Shown: positions 1 through 8,575, counted from the first letter of the stretch. The stretch: DNA of 33,562 nucleotides from Candidatus Kaiserbacteria bacterium GW2011_GWA2_52_12 (GCA_001004345.1 LCQW01000007.1:1-33562), one strand, 5' to 3'. The notes: a model not told the origin generated them from the sequence alone. Translations and numbers: made by a program.

Positions 1-120
1 GGTGTCCGCCGAGGCTCTGCGAGGCGGTGGCGGGGCTGATTCATTCGTTCAGTTTCCGCTCGAAAAAAGTTCGCGCAAAGTGTATAATTACAGCACAAAT
101 GAAAATGCCACCTGAAATAG

Positions 121-146
121 AAAAGCGGCGCTAGAAGTGCGCCGCC
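121..146 (-). terminator. Intrinsic terminator, leftward
   Basis: Read on the minus strand, a GC-rich stem (GCGGCGC at 125-131 against GCGCCGC at 139-145) is followed by TTTT at 124-121. The stem overlaps the stop codon of the 131-373 reading frame, so leftward transcription of that frame ends here. This supports the frame as the true 3' end of a gene. Confidence 0.65.
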
Positions 147-373
147 AGGTGTTCTTGGTAGAAGATTTCGACTTTTTCGAGAAGTTCTTCACGGCTCCCG
201 TCATTGACAATAATCACATCGGCTTTCGCCCCGATCTCCGAAATAAATATTTCAGTTGAGACCGATATATCTGATACGTCGGCAGAAGCGAAGGGAAAAC
301 AACCGTCGATAAAAGGACGAAAACAGCGCAGTCTGAAAAACCGCGAGCGAGCACAGTAGGAAATTTTTTTCAC
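131..373 (-). pseudogene. 3' remnant of a P-loop nucleotide/CoA kinase-like protein
   Basis: An 80-residue frame opens with GTG at 373. Residues 1-35 are rich in Arg, Phe and Cys and match nothing I recognise. From about residue 40 it reads like the C-terminal end of the dephospho-CoA/adenylate-kinase-like AAA_18 group: an STEIFISEI helix, the strand ADVIIVNDGS, then EELLEKVEIF. No Walker A motif is present, so the catalytic N-terminal part is missing. A Rho-independent terminator overlaps the stop codon, as expected for a genuine gene end. I infer a decayed or rearranged kinase gene of which only the tail survives; a genuine small protein is the alternative. It lies just downstream of clpB on the same strand. 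Confidence 0.4.
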
Positions 374-404
374 AACCCCGTCGAAATGGCGGGGTTATTC
401 TTTT
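374..404. terminator. Hairpin between clpB and the kinase remnant
   Basis: Arms AACCCCG (374-380) and CGGGGTT (390-396) form a perfect 7-bp stem. The T-rich tail (ATTCTTTT) lies on the plus-strand side, although clpB ends here on the minus strand. It is probably the clpB 3' hairpin, but its polarity better suits blocking rightward read-through. Confidence 0.45.
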
Positions 405-410
405 GCAATT

Positions 411-3122
411 TTACGCACGTACGGCTGCGCGAGCGCGGGCGCTGCGCGGTGCGCGCTCGGGGCCCTTGCGTACGTCGAAGGTGAATTCGCCTTTGCCGTC
501 TTGTCCGGCATCAGCTTTAAAATCAACGGCCACGGAGCCGCCTTCCATGACGCCGCGCGCGACCATCATGTTGGCGACCGCCGTCAGTATTTTTGTCTGT
601 ATCAAGCGCTTCAACGGGCGCGCGCCATATTGCGGGTTGTAGCCTTCTTTCGCGAGATGCTTCAGTGCCGCCTCCGTGAACGTGAGCGATATCTGTTTCT
701 CCGCCAGCCGCTGCCGCACGATCTCGACTTGCATGCGTACGATCTCCATCACGGCATCTGGTGAAAGGATGTCGAAGAGGATTATCTCGTCCAAACGATT
801 GAGAAATTCGGGGCGGAAAAATTCCTTGAGTGCGCTCATGACTTTGTCCTTGACCTGCGAGTAGCGCTGACCCTCGGTGTCGCTCGCGCCGCTCCCGAAG
901 CCGACACCCGACATTTTGTCAATGTGTTCGCTTCCGATGTTGGACGTCATGATGATGACGCAATTTTTGAAATTTACGGTGCGGCCTTTGGCATCGGTGA
1001 GACGGCCATTGTCCAAGACTTGCAGCAGGATATTGAATACTTCCGGATGTGCTTTTTCTATCTCATCGAACAGAATGACGGAATACGGGCGGTGGCGCAC
1101 GAGCTCCGTGAGTCCGCCGCCTTCGTCGTAACCCACGTATCCAGGCGGCGAGCCGATCATTTTTGACACAGAGTGTTTCTCCATGTATTCCGACATATCG
1201 ACGCGGATGAGCGACTTGTCGCTATTGAACAAGAATTCAGCGAGTGATTTTGTGAGTTCGGTCTTCCCCACACCGGTCGGTCCCAAGAACAGGAACGAGC
1301 CGACGGGACGATTCGGGTCGGCGATGCCCGCGCGGCTGCGTTTGATAGCATCGGCGACTTTCTGCACGGCTTCATTTTGTCCGACGATTCGTTTGTGGAG
1401 TTCTTCCTCCATACGCGAGAGTTTTTCCGCCTCCTCTTCGAGCATTCGCGAGACCGGCACGCCCGTCCATTTGGAGACAACGCTTGCGATGTCCTCTTCG
1501 GTGATATCTTCGCGCAATACGCGGCGTGTCTGCTGCAGTTTCTTGAGGCGCTTCGTCGCTACTTCTATCTCTTTTTCAAGAAGCGGTATTTTGCCGTAGC
1601 GGATCTCGGCCGTCTTGGTGAGGTCGGCGATGTTTTCCGCCGCGTCGGCCTCCCTGCGCGATTTCTCGAGGTCGCCTTTTGCGCGCTTGATATCCGCAAG
1701 CGTTTCTTTTTCATTCTTCCACTTGAGCTCGAGCTCGCGGGTGCCATCTTTGAGGTCGGCGACCTCCTTCTCGATCGATTTGACTCGCGTGCGCGCCTTG
1801 CCGTCCTCCGCTTCCGCTTCTTTCTTCAGAGCCTCGCGCTCTATCTCGAGGCGCGTGATCTTGCGATGTGCCTCTTCGAGGGCCGGTGGCTTGTTCTCAA
1901 GCGAAAGGCGCAGCGCGGAAGCGGCCTCGTCGATGAGGTCGATCGCTTTGTCCGGCAAAAATCGCTCGGTAATGTAGCGCGTCGCAAGCTGTACCGCGGC
2001 CAAGATGGCATCATCGGTGATGTGCACGCCGTGGTAGAGCTCGTATTTTTCTTTGAGTCCGCGCAAAATGGCGACCGCATCGTCTATCGACGGCTCGTTG
2101 ATATACACCGGTTGAAACCGACGTGTGAGCGCCGGATCGTGCTCGATGTGTTTTTGGAATTCCTTCAGGGTCGTCGCGCCGATGACGCGGATCTCACCGC
2201 GTGCGAGCGCCGGCTTCAGCATGTTGGATGCATCCATAGAACCCTCGGCCGCCCCTGCGCCAACGAGCGTGTGCATCTCATCAATGAAAAGAATGATTTT
2301 CCCCTCGGAGCGCTCCACTTCGCGCATCACTGTCTTGAGACGCTCTTCGAATTCGCCGCGATATTTGGTACCCGCAATGAGAAGTCCCAAATCGAGCTGA
2401 ATGAGTTCCTTGCCGCGCAGCGATTCGGGCACGTCGCCGGAGGCCATGCGCTGCGCAAGCCCTTCGGCAACGGCGGTCTTGCCGACGCCAGCTTCACCGA
2501 TGAGGATGGGATTATTTTTGGTGCGGCGCGAAAGTATCTGAATGACGCGGATTATCTCGGTATCGCGGCCAATGACGGGATCGAGCTTGTTCTCGCGCGC
2601 GCGGTCGGTGAGTGATCGGGCGAAGCGCGCGAGAGCGCGCGGCTTTTTCGGTTCGCCCTCATCGCGGATTTTCCCCTCCTTGATGTCGGTGAGGACGCGC
2701 GCGAGCGCGGTGCGATCGATACGGAACCGCGCGAAAAGTTCCGCCGCCGGGCCGGGATGTTCCGCGATACCCAATATCAAATGTTCGGGAGAAACGAATT
2801 GATCGTTGAACGAAGCGGCGATACGCGGTGCCGCTTCGAACACGCGGACCAGCTCCGGCGTGAGGTATAGCTGGAACGACGGCGAAACCGCAGTATTGGA
2901 ATTGCCGCCCTCGATCATCTCCAAGACGGAATCGGTGAGGTGTGCAATATCTATCTCGACCTGCTCGAGCATCGGGAGGACCATCGACTCCTCTTGCGTG
3001 AGAAGCGCGGCAAAAAGATGGAGAGTAGAGACCTGATTGTGGCCCCGCTCCACCGCAAGCTGATGTGCGCGATGGATCGCTTCTTTCGCCTTGGTTGTAT
3101 AATTATTGAATGGTGTAGCCAT
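411..3122 (-). CDS. clpB: ATP-dependent disaggregase ClpB
   Basis: This cytoplasmic Hsp100 chaperone threads aggregated proteins through a hexameric ring, normally with DnaK. The 903-residue product has the family layout: Clp_N repeats (about 1-150); AAA-1 with Walker A GEAGVGKT (209-216), Walker B ILFIDE and arginine finger LTRRF (about 333-337); a charged coiled-coil middle domain (about 405-535); AAA-2 with Walker A GPTGVGKT (613-620) and VILFDE (682-687); and a sensor-2 motif GARPLKR (833-839). The long middle domain favours ClpB over ClpA or ClpC. I place the start at MATPFNN (3122) because Clp_N begins there; an in-frame extension 27 codons longer is unlikely. The C-terminus ends in a basic, Arg/Ala-rich tail (about 886-903) not usual in ClpB. 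A good sigma70-type promoter lies just upstream. Confidence 0.95.
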   Translation of the reverse strand: MATPFNNYTTKAKEAIHRAHQLAVERGHNQVSTLHLFAALLTQEESMVLPMLEQVEIDIAHLTDSVLEMIEGGNSNTAVSPSFQLYLTPELVRVFEAAPRIAASFNDQFVSPEHLILGIAEHPGPAAELFARFRIDRTALARVLTDIKEGKIRDEGEPKKPRALARFARSLTDRARENKLDPVIGRDTEIIRVIQILSRRTKNNPILIGEAGVGKTAVAEGLAQRMASGDVPESLRGKELIQLDLGLLIAGTKYRGEFEERLKTVMREVERSEGKIILFIDEMHTLVGAGAAEGSMDASNMLKPALARGEIRVIGATTLKEFQKHIEHDPALTRRFQPVYINEPSIDDAVAILRGLKEKYELYHGVHITDDAILAAVQLATRYITERFLPDKAIDLIDEAASALRLSLENKPPALEEAHRKITRLEIEREALKKEAEAEDGKARTRVKSIEKEVADLKDGTRELELKWKNEKETLADIKRAKGDLEKSRREADAAENIADLTKTAEIRYGKIPLLEKEIEVATKRLKKLQQTRRVLREDITEEDIASVVSKWTGVPVSRMLEEEAEKLSRMEEELHKRIVGQNEAVQKVADAIKRSRAGIADPNRPVGSFLFLGPTGVGKTELTKSLAEFLFNSDKSLIRVDMSEYMEKHSVSKMIGSPPGYVGYDEGGGLTELVRHRPYSVILFDEIEKAHPEVFNILLQVLDNGRLTDAKGRTVNFKNCVIIMTSNIGSEHIDKMSGVGFGSGASDTEGQRYSQVKDKVMSALKEFFRPEFLNRLDEIILFDILSPDAVMEIVRMQVEIVRQRLAEKQISLTFTEAALKHLAKEGYNPQYGARPLKRLIQTKILTAVANMMVARGVMEGGSVAVDFKADAGQDGKGEFTFDVRKGPERAPRSARARAAVRA

Positions 3123-3148
3123 AAAATATAGTATTAACTCTAATTGAT

Positions 3149-3177
3149 AGTATACAGTATTTAGGCAAAAATGCCAA
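3149..3177 (-). promoter_or_regulatory. clpB promoter with overlapping palindrome
   Basis: Minus strand: -35 TTGGCA (3177-3172), 17-bp spacer, -10 TATACT (3154-3149), leaving a leader of about 20 nt. The near-palindrome TTTGGCA-TTTT-TGCCTAA covers the -35 region and could be an operator. It does not match the CIRCE heat-shock consensus. Confidence 0.6.
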
Positions 3178-3210
3178 ATTGAAATCGTGCGGGGTAGAGC
3201 CAAGGTACAT

Positions 3211-4038
3211 TTAGTTCACGGGAACCTGGCTTTGGGCCGACTTTTCGACAGGCTTCTCAAACGGCGGAATCGGAATAAATCCTGAAACCGATGAAGCGCG
3301 GGCAACTCCCGTACTGATGCCGAGCACGGTGCCATCGGTGTCAACGAGAGGGCTCCCGCCCATGATCGAATCCTGCGAAATGCTGGTGTCGATGATAGAA
3401 GCGGCTTTTTCTCGCGGCATGAGCGCCGTCACGATGCCGCTCCCGATACGCTGGATGGTTTTACCCGAGAGAGCAACTACCGTTTCCCCAAGAGTGATCT
3501 TGCTGCTCGAAAGTACGGCGGATTCCCATGCAATGGCTTTTCCATCAAGGGTCGTCGTGGTGGCTTGGAGATACGCAATGCCGGTCCCGACGTCACGTGC
3601 GATCACGAACGCACGCACCTGCGCTCCGCTCTGCAACCGGACGACCGCATCCGAATAATCGCCGAGTGCGTTGCTGTCGGTGACGATGACGCCCGTTTTG
3701 TCGACGACAAGCCCGAGTCCAAAAAATATCTGGCTTTCGGGATCGCTCGTATAGAGCCTGGCGACAGAAGGATTCACACTGTCTACCGATTGCGAAATGA
3801 GCTGCGATTCTTTGATGACAACCGTTTGCCCCACTGCGGCGGGAACTGCAGCAGTCTGGGCGGATTGGACGACTTTCTCAACGGTGCGCTCGACAATGCG
3901 ATTGACCGTCTGTGCGATGGCTGGCGGCGCCTGATCCATGAGCGACACGGTCACGACGCCTGTCGCGATCGAAGTCACAAAGCTGACGAGAAGCGTCAGG
4001 AGGACGATCTGTGACTTGTTGAGCTTCTCCATCTCCAT
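3211..4038 (-). CDS. Membrane-anchored trypsin-fold protein, catalytic triad lost
   Basis: From [10 protein letters not shown] (4038) the protein is 275 residues. A single N-terminal membrane segment (about 8-30) is followed by a short coiled linker and a domain with the strand pattern of DegP/HtrA-type proteases. The landmark segments are recognisable but altered. The His site 'TNNHVV' reads TDSNAL. The Asp site 'DLAVLK' reads GIAYLQ. The Ser site 'GNSGGPLV' reads SIMGGSPLV. All three catalytic residues therefore appear replaced, and no PDZ domain follows. I infer a non-proteolytic extracytoplasmic binding or scaffold protein. The gene starts 7 nt after the cysteine desulfurase stop codon, so the two are probably co-transcribed. 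The upstream ATG choices (MEMEK or MEK) are equally possible. Confidence 0.65.
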   Translation of the reverse strand: MEMEKLNKSQIVLLTLLVSFVTSIATGVVTVSLMDQAPPAIAQTVNRIVERTVEKVVQSAQTAAVPAAVGQTVVIKESQLISQSVDSVNPSVARLYTSDPESQIFFGLGLVVDKTGVIVTDSNALGDYSDAVVRLQSGAQVRAFVIARDVGTGIAYLQATTTTLDGKAIAWESAVLSSSKITLGETVVALSGKTIQRIGSGIVTALMPREKAASIIDTSISQDSIMGGSPLVDTDGTVLGISTGVARASSVSGFIPIPPFEKPVEKSAQSQVPVN

Positions 4039-4045
4039 AGTTCTT

Positions 4046-5317
4046 TTATAATACCATGCGCAAAAAATGCAATGCGGCCGTTCCTGTTGAAAGATTTTTT
4101 GCAAAAGATATAAGGTTATTTTTTGTTGTATCGCGACCGAGCGAAATGCGCAGTGTATTTTTTGCTCTCCACTCTACTATTGGAGAACGCGCCGCCTTCG
4201 CCCCATCCTTCGCGTAAAGCTTCGGAGGGCACAGCGAGGCTTCGGCGAGCCGAAGAACGACGTGAGATGATGCATCACCCTCATTGCATGCACTCTTTGT
4301 CGAGAGTGCAAAGCCCTGCCTGCCGGCAGGCAGGCTGGCGTGATCGAGTGCGAGGACAAGATATTCGGCATTGATATTCGGAATGGAGATGTTGAGCATG
4401 TGTGGGAGGGAATGTTTTAAGTCAGTGTTGAGAATCACGCCGGGGATGTGCGCGACGACCTGCGCAGCGAGGTCGTCGCGCATCTTCTGCAAACGCTTCG
4501 CTTCTGTTTCCCGCTCGCCAGCGATGATGTCGAACGCCGTTGCAAATCCCGCAGCAAGTGCCGGCTCCTCGGTTCCCGAACGCAATCCCCGCTCCTGCCC
4601 GCCGCCGAGGGTGACCGGCGCAAGTGAAACCCTATTATTGATATACAAGGCACCGACGCCGCGCGGACCGTAGAGTTTACCGGAACCGAGCGAGAAAAGG
4701 TCAACGCCCAGCGTGTGCACTTGTGGTGAAAGGTAGAGTGGCGCTTGACCCGCATCGGAATGAAAAATTACTTGTGACCGTTCATGTATTGTTTTTGCAA
4801 TTTCTTTGAGCGGCTGCACTATTCCTATCTCGTTATTGCCCCACCCCACAGATACGAACACTGTCTCGGGTCGAAGCGCTTGAGAAACGATTTCCGGTTT
4901 GATGATGCCGCTGGCGTCGGGATCGATATGTGTCACCTTTCCGCCCAGTCGCTCCACTTCAGCGAAACATTCGAGCACTGACGAATGTTCGATGGAGCCG
5001 ACGAGCCAGTGGGTATTCTTCAAGGCGTCGCCTTGGGGATTTTTTAAAGCGATGCCTTTTGCACATCCGAGGATCGCGAGATTGTTGGCTTCGGTAAGAC
5101 CTGATGTGAAGACTACTTCTCGCGCTTTGCACCCGAGCTGCATCGCCACTCGCTCACGCGACTTCTCAAGCAGTGCTTTTGCCGCCACGGCTTCCGTGTG
5201 TACCGCACCGGGGTTGCCGAATAGTGCGCTCGCGCGATTGACCGCCGCTTGTGCCTCGGGCAATACCGGCGTCGCGCTCGCATAGTCGAGATAGATTCGT
5301 GTATTTCGCCACCACAT
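4046..5317 (-). CDS. iscS: Cysteine desulfurase (NifS/IscS class V aminotransferase)
   Basis: This PLP enzyme removes sulfur from cysteine for Fe-S clusters and tRNA thiolation. The 423-residue product shows the N-terminal YLDYASATP, the PLP region HSDAGQ (about 186-191), the Schiff-base lysine in SGKLYGPRGVGA (K214), the RSGTE motif (about 246-250) and the catalytic loop with SACNEGDAS (C344). The residue before the PLP lysine is Gly where IscS has His. The protein carries extra segments relative to typical IscS. LKNPQGDALK (91-100) is encoded by a 27-bp palindrome that also flanks a transposase at 26-27 kb. LPAGRQG (329-335) is encoded by a 20-bp GC palindrome just before the catalytic loop. 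A stretch at about 362-382 follows the loop. All are in frame. AGGA lies 7 nt before the ATG. No iscU or other Fe-S gene is adjacent. Confidence 0.9.
   Translation of the reverse strand: MWWRNTRIYLDYASATPVLPEAQAAVNRASALFGNPGAVHTEAVAAKALLEKSRERVAMQLGCKAREVVFTSGLTEANNLAILGCAKGIALKNPQGDALKNTHWLVGSIEHSSVLECFAEVERLGGKVTHIDPDASGIIKPEIVSQALRPETVFVSVGWGNNEIGIVQPLKEIAKTIHERSQVIFHSDAGQAPLYLSPQVHTLGVDLFSLGSGKLYGPRGVGALYINNRVSLAPVTLGGGQERGLRSGTEEPALAAGFATAFDIIAGERETEAKRLQKMRDDLAAQVVAHIPGVILNTDLKHSLPHMLNISIPNINAEYLVLALDHASLPAGRQGFALSTKSACNEGDASSHVVLRLAEASLCPPKLYAKDGAKAARSPIVEWRAKNTLRISLGRDTTKNNLISFAKNLSTGTAALHFLRMVL
4315..4334. repeat. 20-bp perfect GC palindrome inside iscS
   Basis: Arm CCTGCCTGCC followed directly by its reverse complement, a perfect 10+10 palindrome. 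It encodes the in-frame LPAGRQG insertion just ahead of the IscS catalytic cysteine loop. Related, less perfect versions occur at 20822-20841 and 13591-13608. I recall that peptides of the PAGRQ type recur in CPR proteins, which would fit a dispersed element. Confidence 0.75.
5015..5041 (+). repeat. REP-like 27-bp palindrome (family 2, copy A) inside iscS
   Basis: Left arm ATTCTTCAAGGCG, central T, right arm CGCCTTGGGGATT. The right arm is identical to those at 26392-26404 and 27116-27128, which frame the RAYT gene at 26.4-27.1 kb. Two left-arm changes are C to T and keep T-G pairs on the plus strand; one position mismatches. The copy is translated in frame (on the minus strand) as KNPQGDAL. 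Confidence 0.85.
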
Positions 5318-5396
5318 GGCTGCATCCTAGCAGAAGCTTCCCTTGCGCGCTCGTGCGTGGCATTATGCGACGCAGGAAAGATGAGGAGGAAGTATC

Positions 5397-5936
5397 ATGA
5401 GGAAACATACGCTGTACCTCGCGGGACCGGAAGTGTTCCTGCCAAACGCACTGAAAATCGCCGAAACGCAACGGAATATCTGCAAGGATTTTGGTTTTAT
5501 CCCGAGACATCCGTTTGACAATGATGCCGGAAGTCAGCCCACCACCGCCAGGAGTATTTATCGCGGCAACATCAACCAGATACGCGGAAGCGATATTATC
5601 GTCGCAAATTGCAATCCGTTCCGCGGTATGTGCATTGACGACGGCACCGCGTATGAGCTCGGCTTTGGGAATGCGCTCGGAAAACCTACGTACGGATATA
5701 TTTGGAAAATCGAAAGGGGGTCTGCGCGCATCGCGCGGAATTATCCGGGCTCTATCGATGCACGTGGCGTCTACACCGACCGTGAAGGCTTCCTCGTGGA
5801 AGATCTCGGTACATCCGTCAATCTAATAATGGAGTGCGGTATGTACCACCTGAACGGCCGGCTCATCCAGGGTGACTTTGAAACATGTGTCGCTGCGGTG
5901 CGGTCCGATATCAATACGGGTCGTCTTGTCCTTTGA
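5397..5936 (+). CDS. Nucleoside 2-deoxyribosyltransferase family protein
   Basis: The family moves a 2-deoxyribosyl group between nucleobases, or hydrolyses deoxynucleosides, in cytoplasmic nucleotide salvage. The 179-residue product starts with the sugar-binding YLAGPEVF (7-14). It has the Asp-rich SDIIVANCNPFRG segment (65-77) and the DDGTAYELG signature (81-89), whose Glu87 is the expected nucleophile. A strong Shine-Dalgarno (GAGGAGG) precedes the ATG. A Rho-independent terminator follows, so this is a single-gene unit, divergent from iscS with an 80-bp gap. The next gene is a cytidine deaminase, which fits a salvage role. Whether it is a transferase or a hydrolase cannot be told from the sequence. 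Confidence 0.85.
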   Translation: MRKHTLYLAGPEVFLPNALKIAETQRNICKDFGFIPRHPFDNDAGSQPTTARSIYRGNINQIRGSDIIVANCNPFRGMCIDDGTAYELGFGNALGKPTYGYIWKIERGSARIARNYPGSIDARGVYTDREGFLVEDLGTSVNLIMECGMYHLNGRLIQGDFETCVAAVRSDINTGRLVL

Positions 5937-5942
5937 AGAATG

Positions 5943-5974
5943 TGCCGCCGTGTCTGACGCGGCGGCAATTTTTT
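5943..5974 (+). terminator. Intrinsic terminator
   Basis: TGCCGCCG (5943-5950) pairs with CGGCGGCA (5960-5967), followed by a TTTTTT run. It closes the deoxyribosyltransferase gene. Confidence 0.85.
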
Positions 5975-5984
5975 GCACAGAATT

Positions 5985-6012
5985 TTGACGTTCGAAATAC
6001 AATCTATATACT
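5985..6012 (+). promoter_or_regulatory. Promoter of the cytidine deaminase gene
   Basis: -35 TTGACG (5985-5990), 16-bp spacer, -10 TATACT (6007-6012). Each box matches consensus at five of six positions. The leader is about 28 nt. Confidence 0.7.
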
Positions 6013-6046
6013 CACAGCAGTGAAAAAGTAACACACGGGAAAATCG

Positions 6047-6514
6047 ATGACGAAAAAAAAGAAGATATGCGAACTTTCTATCGAAGATCAGTGTCTCGTT
6101 CGCCAAGCACTGGAAGCTCGACAGAATGCCCAGCCGCCCTATTCAAATTTTTACGTGGGTGCGGCAGTGTTGGGAAGCGATGGAGGTGTCTCAAAAGGAT
6201 GCAATGTCGAGCGAGCAAATTACACATCGACATCTCACGCGGAACAGGTAGCAATCGATAGTTTGATCGCATCAAATGGCCCTGTTGGTATCTGCGCCAT
6301 AGCCATAGTCGGTGCGCCACGCGACAAAGAACCAAATGCCGCCGTATGGCCCTGCGGCCATTGTCGGGGCATTATTTGGGAAAATTGTCTCGGCAATAAG
6401 AATGTGCGAATACTTACCGTAGTTAGCAAAGACGAAGTCGAGATCTCAACTATCGGCGAACTTTACCCGAATGCCTTTGGTCCCGAAGACTTGGGTATCA
6501 AGATAGGTGCATAA
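6047..6514 (+). CDS. cdd: Cytidine deaminase-like protein
   Basis: Zinc-dependent deamination of cytidine or deoxycytidine to uridine in pyrimidine salvage. The 155-residue product has the two zinc/catalytic motifs of the family: HAE (H64, E66) in NYTSTSHAEQVAI and PCGHC (C103, C106). PPYSNFYVGAAVL (about 30-42) matches the N-terminal substrate-binding stretch. Its length and single domain resemble the short bacterial enzymes; the HAE form rather than CAE is a variant seen in part of the superfamily. A blasticidin-type deaminase specificity cannot be excluded. The gene has its own promoter and a terminator just after the stop. Confidence 0.85.
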   Translation: MTKKKKICELSIEDQCLVRQALEARQNAQPPYSNFYVGAAVLGSDGGVSKGCNVERANYTSTSHAEQVAIDSLIASNGPVGICAIAIVGAPRDKEPNAAVWPCGHCRGIIWENCLGNKNVRILTVVSKDEVEISTIGELYPNAFGPEDLGIKIGA

Positions 6515-6521
6515 GAATATC

Positions 6522-6551
6522 GACCGCCGGATTACCGGCGGTCTTTGTTTT
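6522..6551 (+). terminator. Intrinsic terminator
   Basis: GACCGCCGG (6522-6530), loop ATTA, CCGGCGGTC (6535-6543), then TTTGTTTT. It ends the cdd transcript. Its T-run overlaps the -35 box of the infB promoter. Confidence 0.85.
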
Positions 6552-6573
6552 AAAGTGTTTTTCGGCGTATACT
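6545..6573 (+). promoter_or_regulatory. infB promoter
   Basis: -35 TTGTTT (6545-6550), 17-bp spacer, -10 TATACT (6568-6573). A small GGGG-CAAAT-CCCC hairpin lies in the leader. Confidence 0.55.
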
Positions 6574-6611
6574 GGGGCAAATCCCCTCATTTATGGGCAT
6601 CCGAACTACCT

Positions 6612-8177
6612 ATGAAAAAAGAAGTTGCACAATCAATCGAGCGGCCTTTGGCCATAGGTCTACAAACGAGGCCGCCTATCGTGGTAGTGATGGGGCACGT
6701 GGATCACGGTAAATCCACGCTACTCGACTTCATTCGCAAGACCAACACCGTGGCTAAAGAGGCTGGCGGCATCACGCAGCATGTCGCGGCGTACGAAGTG
6801 GAACGTGAGAAGGGTGGAGCAATAAAACACATTACATTTATCGACACGCCCGGTCACGCGGCGTTCAAGGCGATACGCGCGCGCGGCGCGCACGTGGCCG
6901 ATATTGCGATACTCGTCGTCGCGGCCGACGACGGCGTAAAAGCGCAAACACTCGAAGCACTCGAGAGTATCCGCGATGCGAAAATTCCGTTCATCGTCGC
7001 CATCAACAAGATAGACAAATCCAACGCGTCGATAGAACGCACGCATGCGTCCCTGCTCGAACATCAGATATATCTCGAAAAATTCGGCGGTGATATTCCG
7101 TGGGTCGCGATATCGGCCAAGGCAGGCACTGGCATCGAGGAATTGCTCGACCTCATTCTTACTGTCTCGGAAATGCAGGAATTGAAAGCCGACCCCGCGG
7201 CAGACGCCTCGGGCGTCGTTATCGAAGCGCATCGCGACCAAAAACGCGGCATCGCAGCGACCCTCATCATCACGAACGGCACACTTCAGGGCGGCATGGC
7301 GGTACTCGCCGGCCATGCCATCTCGCCGGTGCGTATTATGGAAAATTTTGCGGGCAAAACGATACGCGAAGCGACGTTCTCAAGTCCCGTTCTTCTCACC
7401 GGATTCGATGAAATGCCCGACGCCGGCGACACATTCCGTGCATTCACAAACAAGCGCGACGCGGAGGAAGTGCGTCCCGCCTTCGCGAGGCCAAAGCCCG
7501 CTGCGACGTGGCAACGGCCTGCCGCTGCCGCTACCACGAAGCAGGCTGCCTCCGAAGAAGTCGGTGAACAATTTGCCATGCCCATCATCGTGCGCGCCGA
7601 CACGCTCGGTTCGCTCGAAGCCATCGAACTCGAGGCGGCGCGCATCGGCGACGAGCACGCGAAGATCGCCATCGTGCAATCGGGCATCGGGAATATTTCC
7701 GAAAACGACGTCAAGGCGGCAATTTCATCTGTCATTCCCACTACTATCGTCGGATTCAATGTGGGCACCGATTCAATAGCATACGATCACGCTCGCCAAA
7801 GCGCCGTTCGCATTGAGACGTTTAATATTATTTACAAACTAACCGAGCACCTCGAAGAGCTTCTCAAGGCATCGGCGCCGAAGCGTGTCGTCGAGGAAGT
7901 GGTCGGCCGCGCAAAGATACTCAAACAATTCTCGAGCCGTAAGGACGAACACGTCATCGGCGGCAAGGTCCTCGAGGGATATCTCGCGCGTGGCTACCAA
8001 GTGCACGTGACGCGGCGCAATACACTGCTTGGCGTAGGTAAGATACGCAATCTGCAGGCCAACAAGCAAAATGTCGACCGCGTCGAGGAAGGTCGCGAAT
8101 TCGGCGCACAGATAATCAGCGATTTTGAAATTGTCCACGGCGATGTCGTCGAGTGTTTCGTCGCCACCACTAAATAA
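6612..8177 (+). CDS. infB: Translation initiation factor IF-2, short form
   Basis: This GTPase positions fMet-tRNA on the ribosome and drives subunit joining. The 521-residue product is much shorter than typical IF-2 (often over 700): only about 20 residues precede the G domain. G1 is GHVDHGKS (28-35), G3 DTPGH (78-82), G4 NKID (132-135), and a SAK G5 motif follows. Domain II, the linker domain and the C-terminal fMet-tRNA-binding domain (ending [15 protein letters not shown]) are all present. I start at MKKEVAQ (6612), because upstream in-frame codons read through the cdd terminator and the promoter. The gene lies 2 nt upstream of rbfA, a classic infB-rbfA pair without nusA in this window. 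Confidence 0.95.
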   Translation: MKKEVAQSIERPLAIGLQTRPPIVVVMGHVDHGKSTLLDFIRKTNTVAKEAGGITQHVAAYEVEREKGGAIKHITFIDTPGHAAFKAIRARGAHVADIAILVVAADDGVKAQTLEALESIRDAKIPFIVAINKIDKSNASIERTHASLLEHQIYLEKFGGDIPWVAISAKAGTGIEELLDLILTVSEMQELKADPAADASGVVIEAHRDQKRGIAATLIITNGTLQGGMAVLAGHAISPVRIMENFAGKTIREATFSSPVLLTGFDEMPDAGDTFRAFTNKRDAEEVRPAFARPKPAATWQRPAAAATTKQAASEEVGEQFAMPIIVRADTLGSLEAIELEAARIGDEHAKIAIVQSGIGNISENDVKAAISSVIPTTIVGFNVGTDSIAYDHARQSAVRIETFNIIYKLTEHLEELLKASAPKRVVEEVVGRAKILKQFSSRKDEHVIGGKVLEGYLARGYQVHVTRRNTLLGVGKIRNLQANKQNVDRVEEGREFGAQIISDFEIVHGDVVECFVATTK

Positions 8178-8179
8178 GT

Positions 8180-8500
8180 ATGAGTAGAAGGGAGGTACAG
8201 GTGTCGGAAACGCTCGCACACCTCGCAGCAGATTTTCTAGCGCGAGAGTCCAACCGAGAGTCGCTTATCACGGTTACGAGGGCGTCTCTTTCTCCTGATC
8301 TCAAACACGTGACGGTCTTTATTTCAGTCATTCCCGAGAAATTTGAAGCGACCGCGCTCGCCTTCGTGAAGCGGCAACAAAAAGAATTTCGCGCATACAT
8401 CAGGGCGCACAGCAGATTAGGTCTCCTGCCGAGCGTTGATTTCGAGGTCGATTATGGAGAAAAAAACCGTCAGCGCATCGACGACCTCACGCGAAAATAG
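8180..8500 (+). CDS. rbfA: Ribosome-binding factor A
   Basis: RbfA binds the immature 30S subunit and helps 16S rRNA 5'-end maturation. The 106-residue product has the single KH-like domain of the family: the N-terminal VSETLAHLAADFLARES helix, the strand LSPDLKHVTVFISV and a C-terminal strand ending LPSVDFEVDYG. Its length is normal for short RbfA proteins. It directly follows infB and is surely co-transcribed. Its stop codon is 2 nt from the 3' end of the convergent tRNA-Cys gene. Confidence 0.92.
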   Translation: MSRREVQVSETLAHLAADFLARESNRESLITVTRASLSPDLKHVTVFISVIPEKFEATALAFVKRQQKEFRAYIRAHSRLGLLPSVDFEVDYGEKNRQRIDDLTRK

Positions 8501-8502
8501 TG

Positions 8503-8575
8503 AGGCCTGGGAGGGATTCGCACCCTCGCATATCGGTTTTGCAGACCGACGCGTTGACTTCTTCGCCACCAGGCC
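8503..8575 (-). tRNA. tRNA-Cys (GCA)
   Basis: Acceptor stem GGCCTGG/CCAGGCC; anticodon stem TCGGT/ACCGA with loop CTGCAAA (anticodon GCA); T stem GAGGG/CCCTC. CCA is not encoded. Two oddities: the T loop is TGCGAAT instead of TTCGAAT (position 55 is G), and the D loop AAGAAGTCAA lacks the usual GG. The G18-U55 tertiary contact therefore seems to be missing. Confidence 0.92.

Noticed and set aside
99-134. An 11-codon frame (MKMPPEIEKRR) after a TATAAT-like box
   Set aside because: Too short, no ribosome-binding site, and it ends inside the leftward terminator stem.
1377-2615. Long open frame antisense to clpB (412 codons)
   Set aside because: A frame shadow caused by GC-rich codons of clpB; its translation matches no family and clpB is unambiguous on the other strand.
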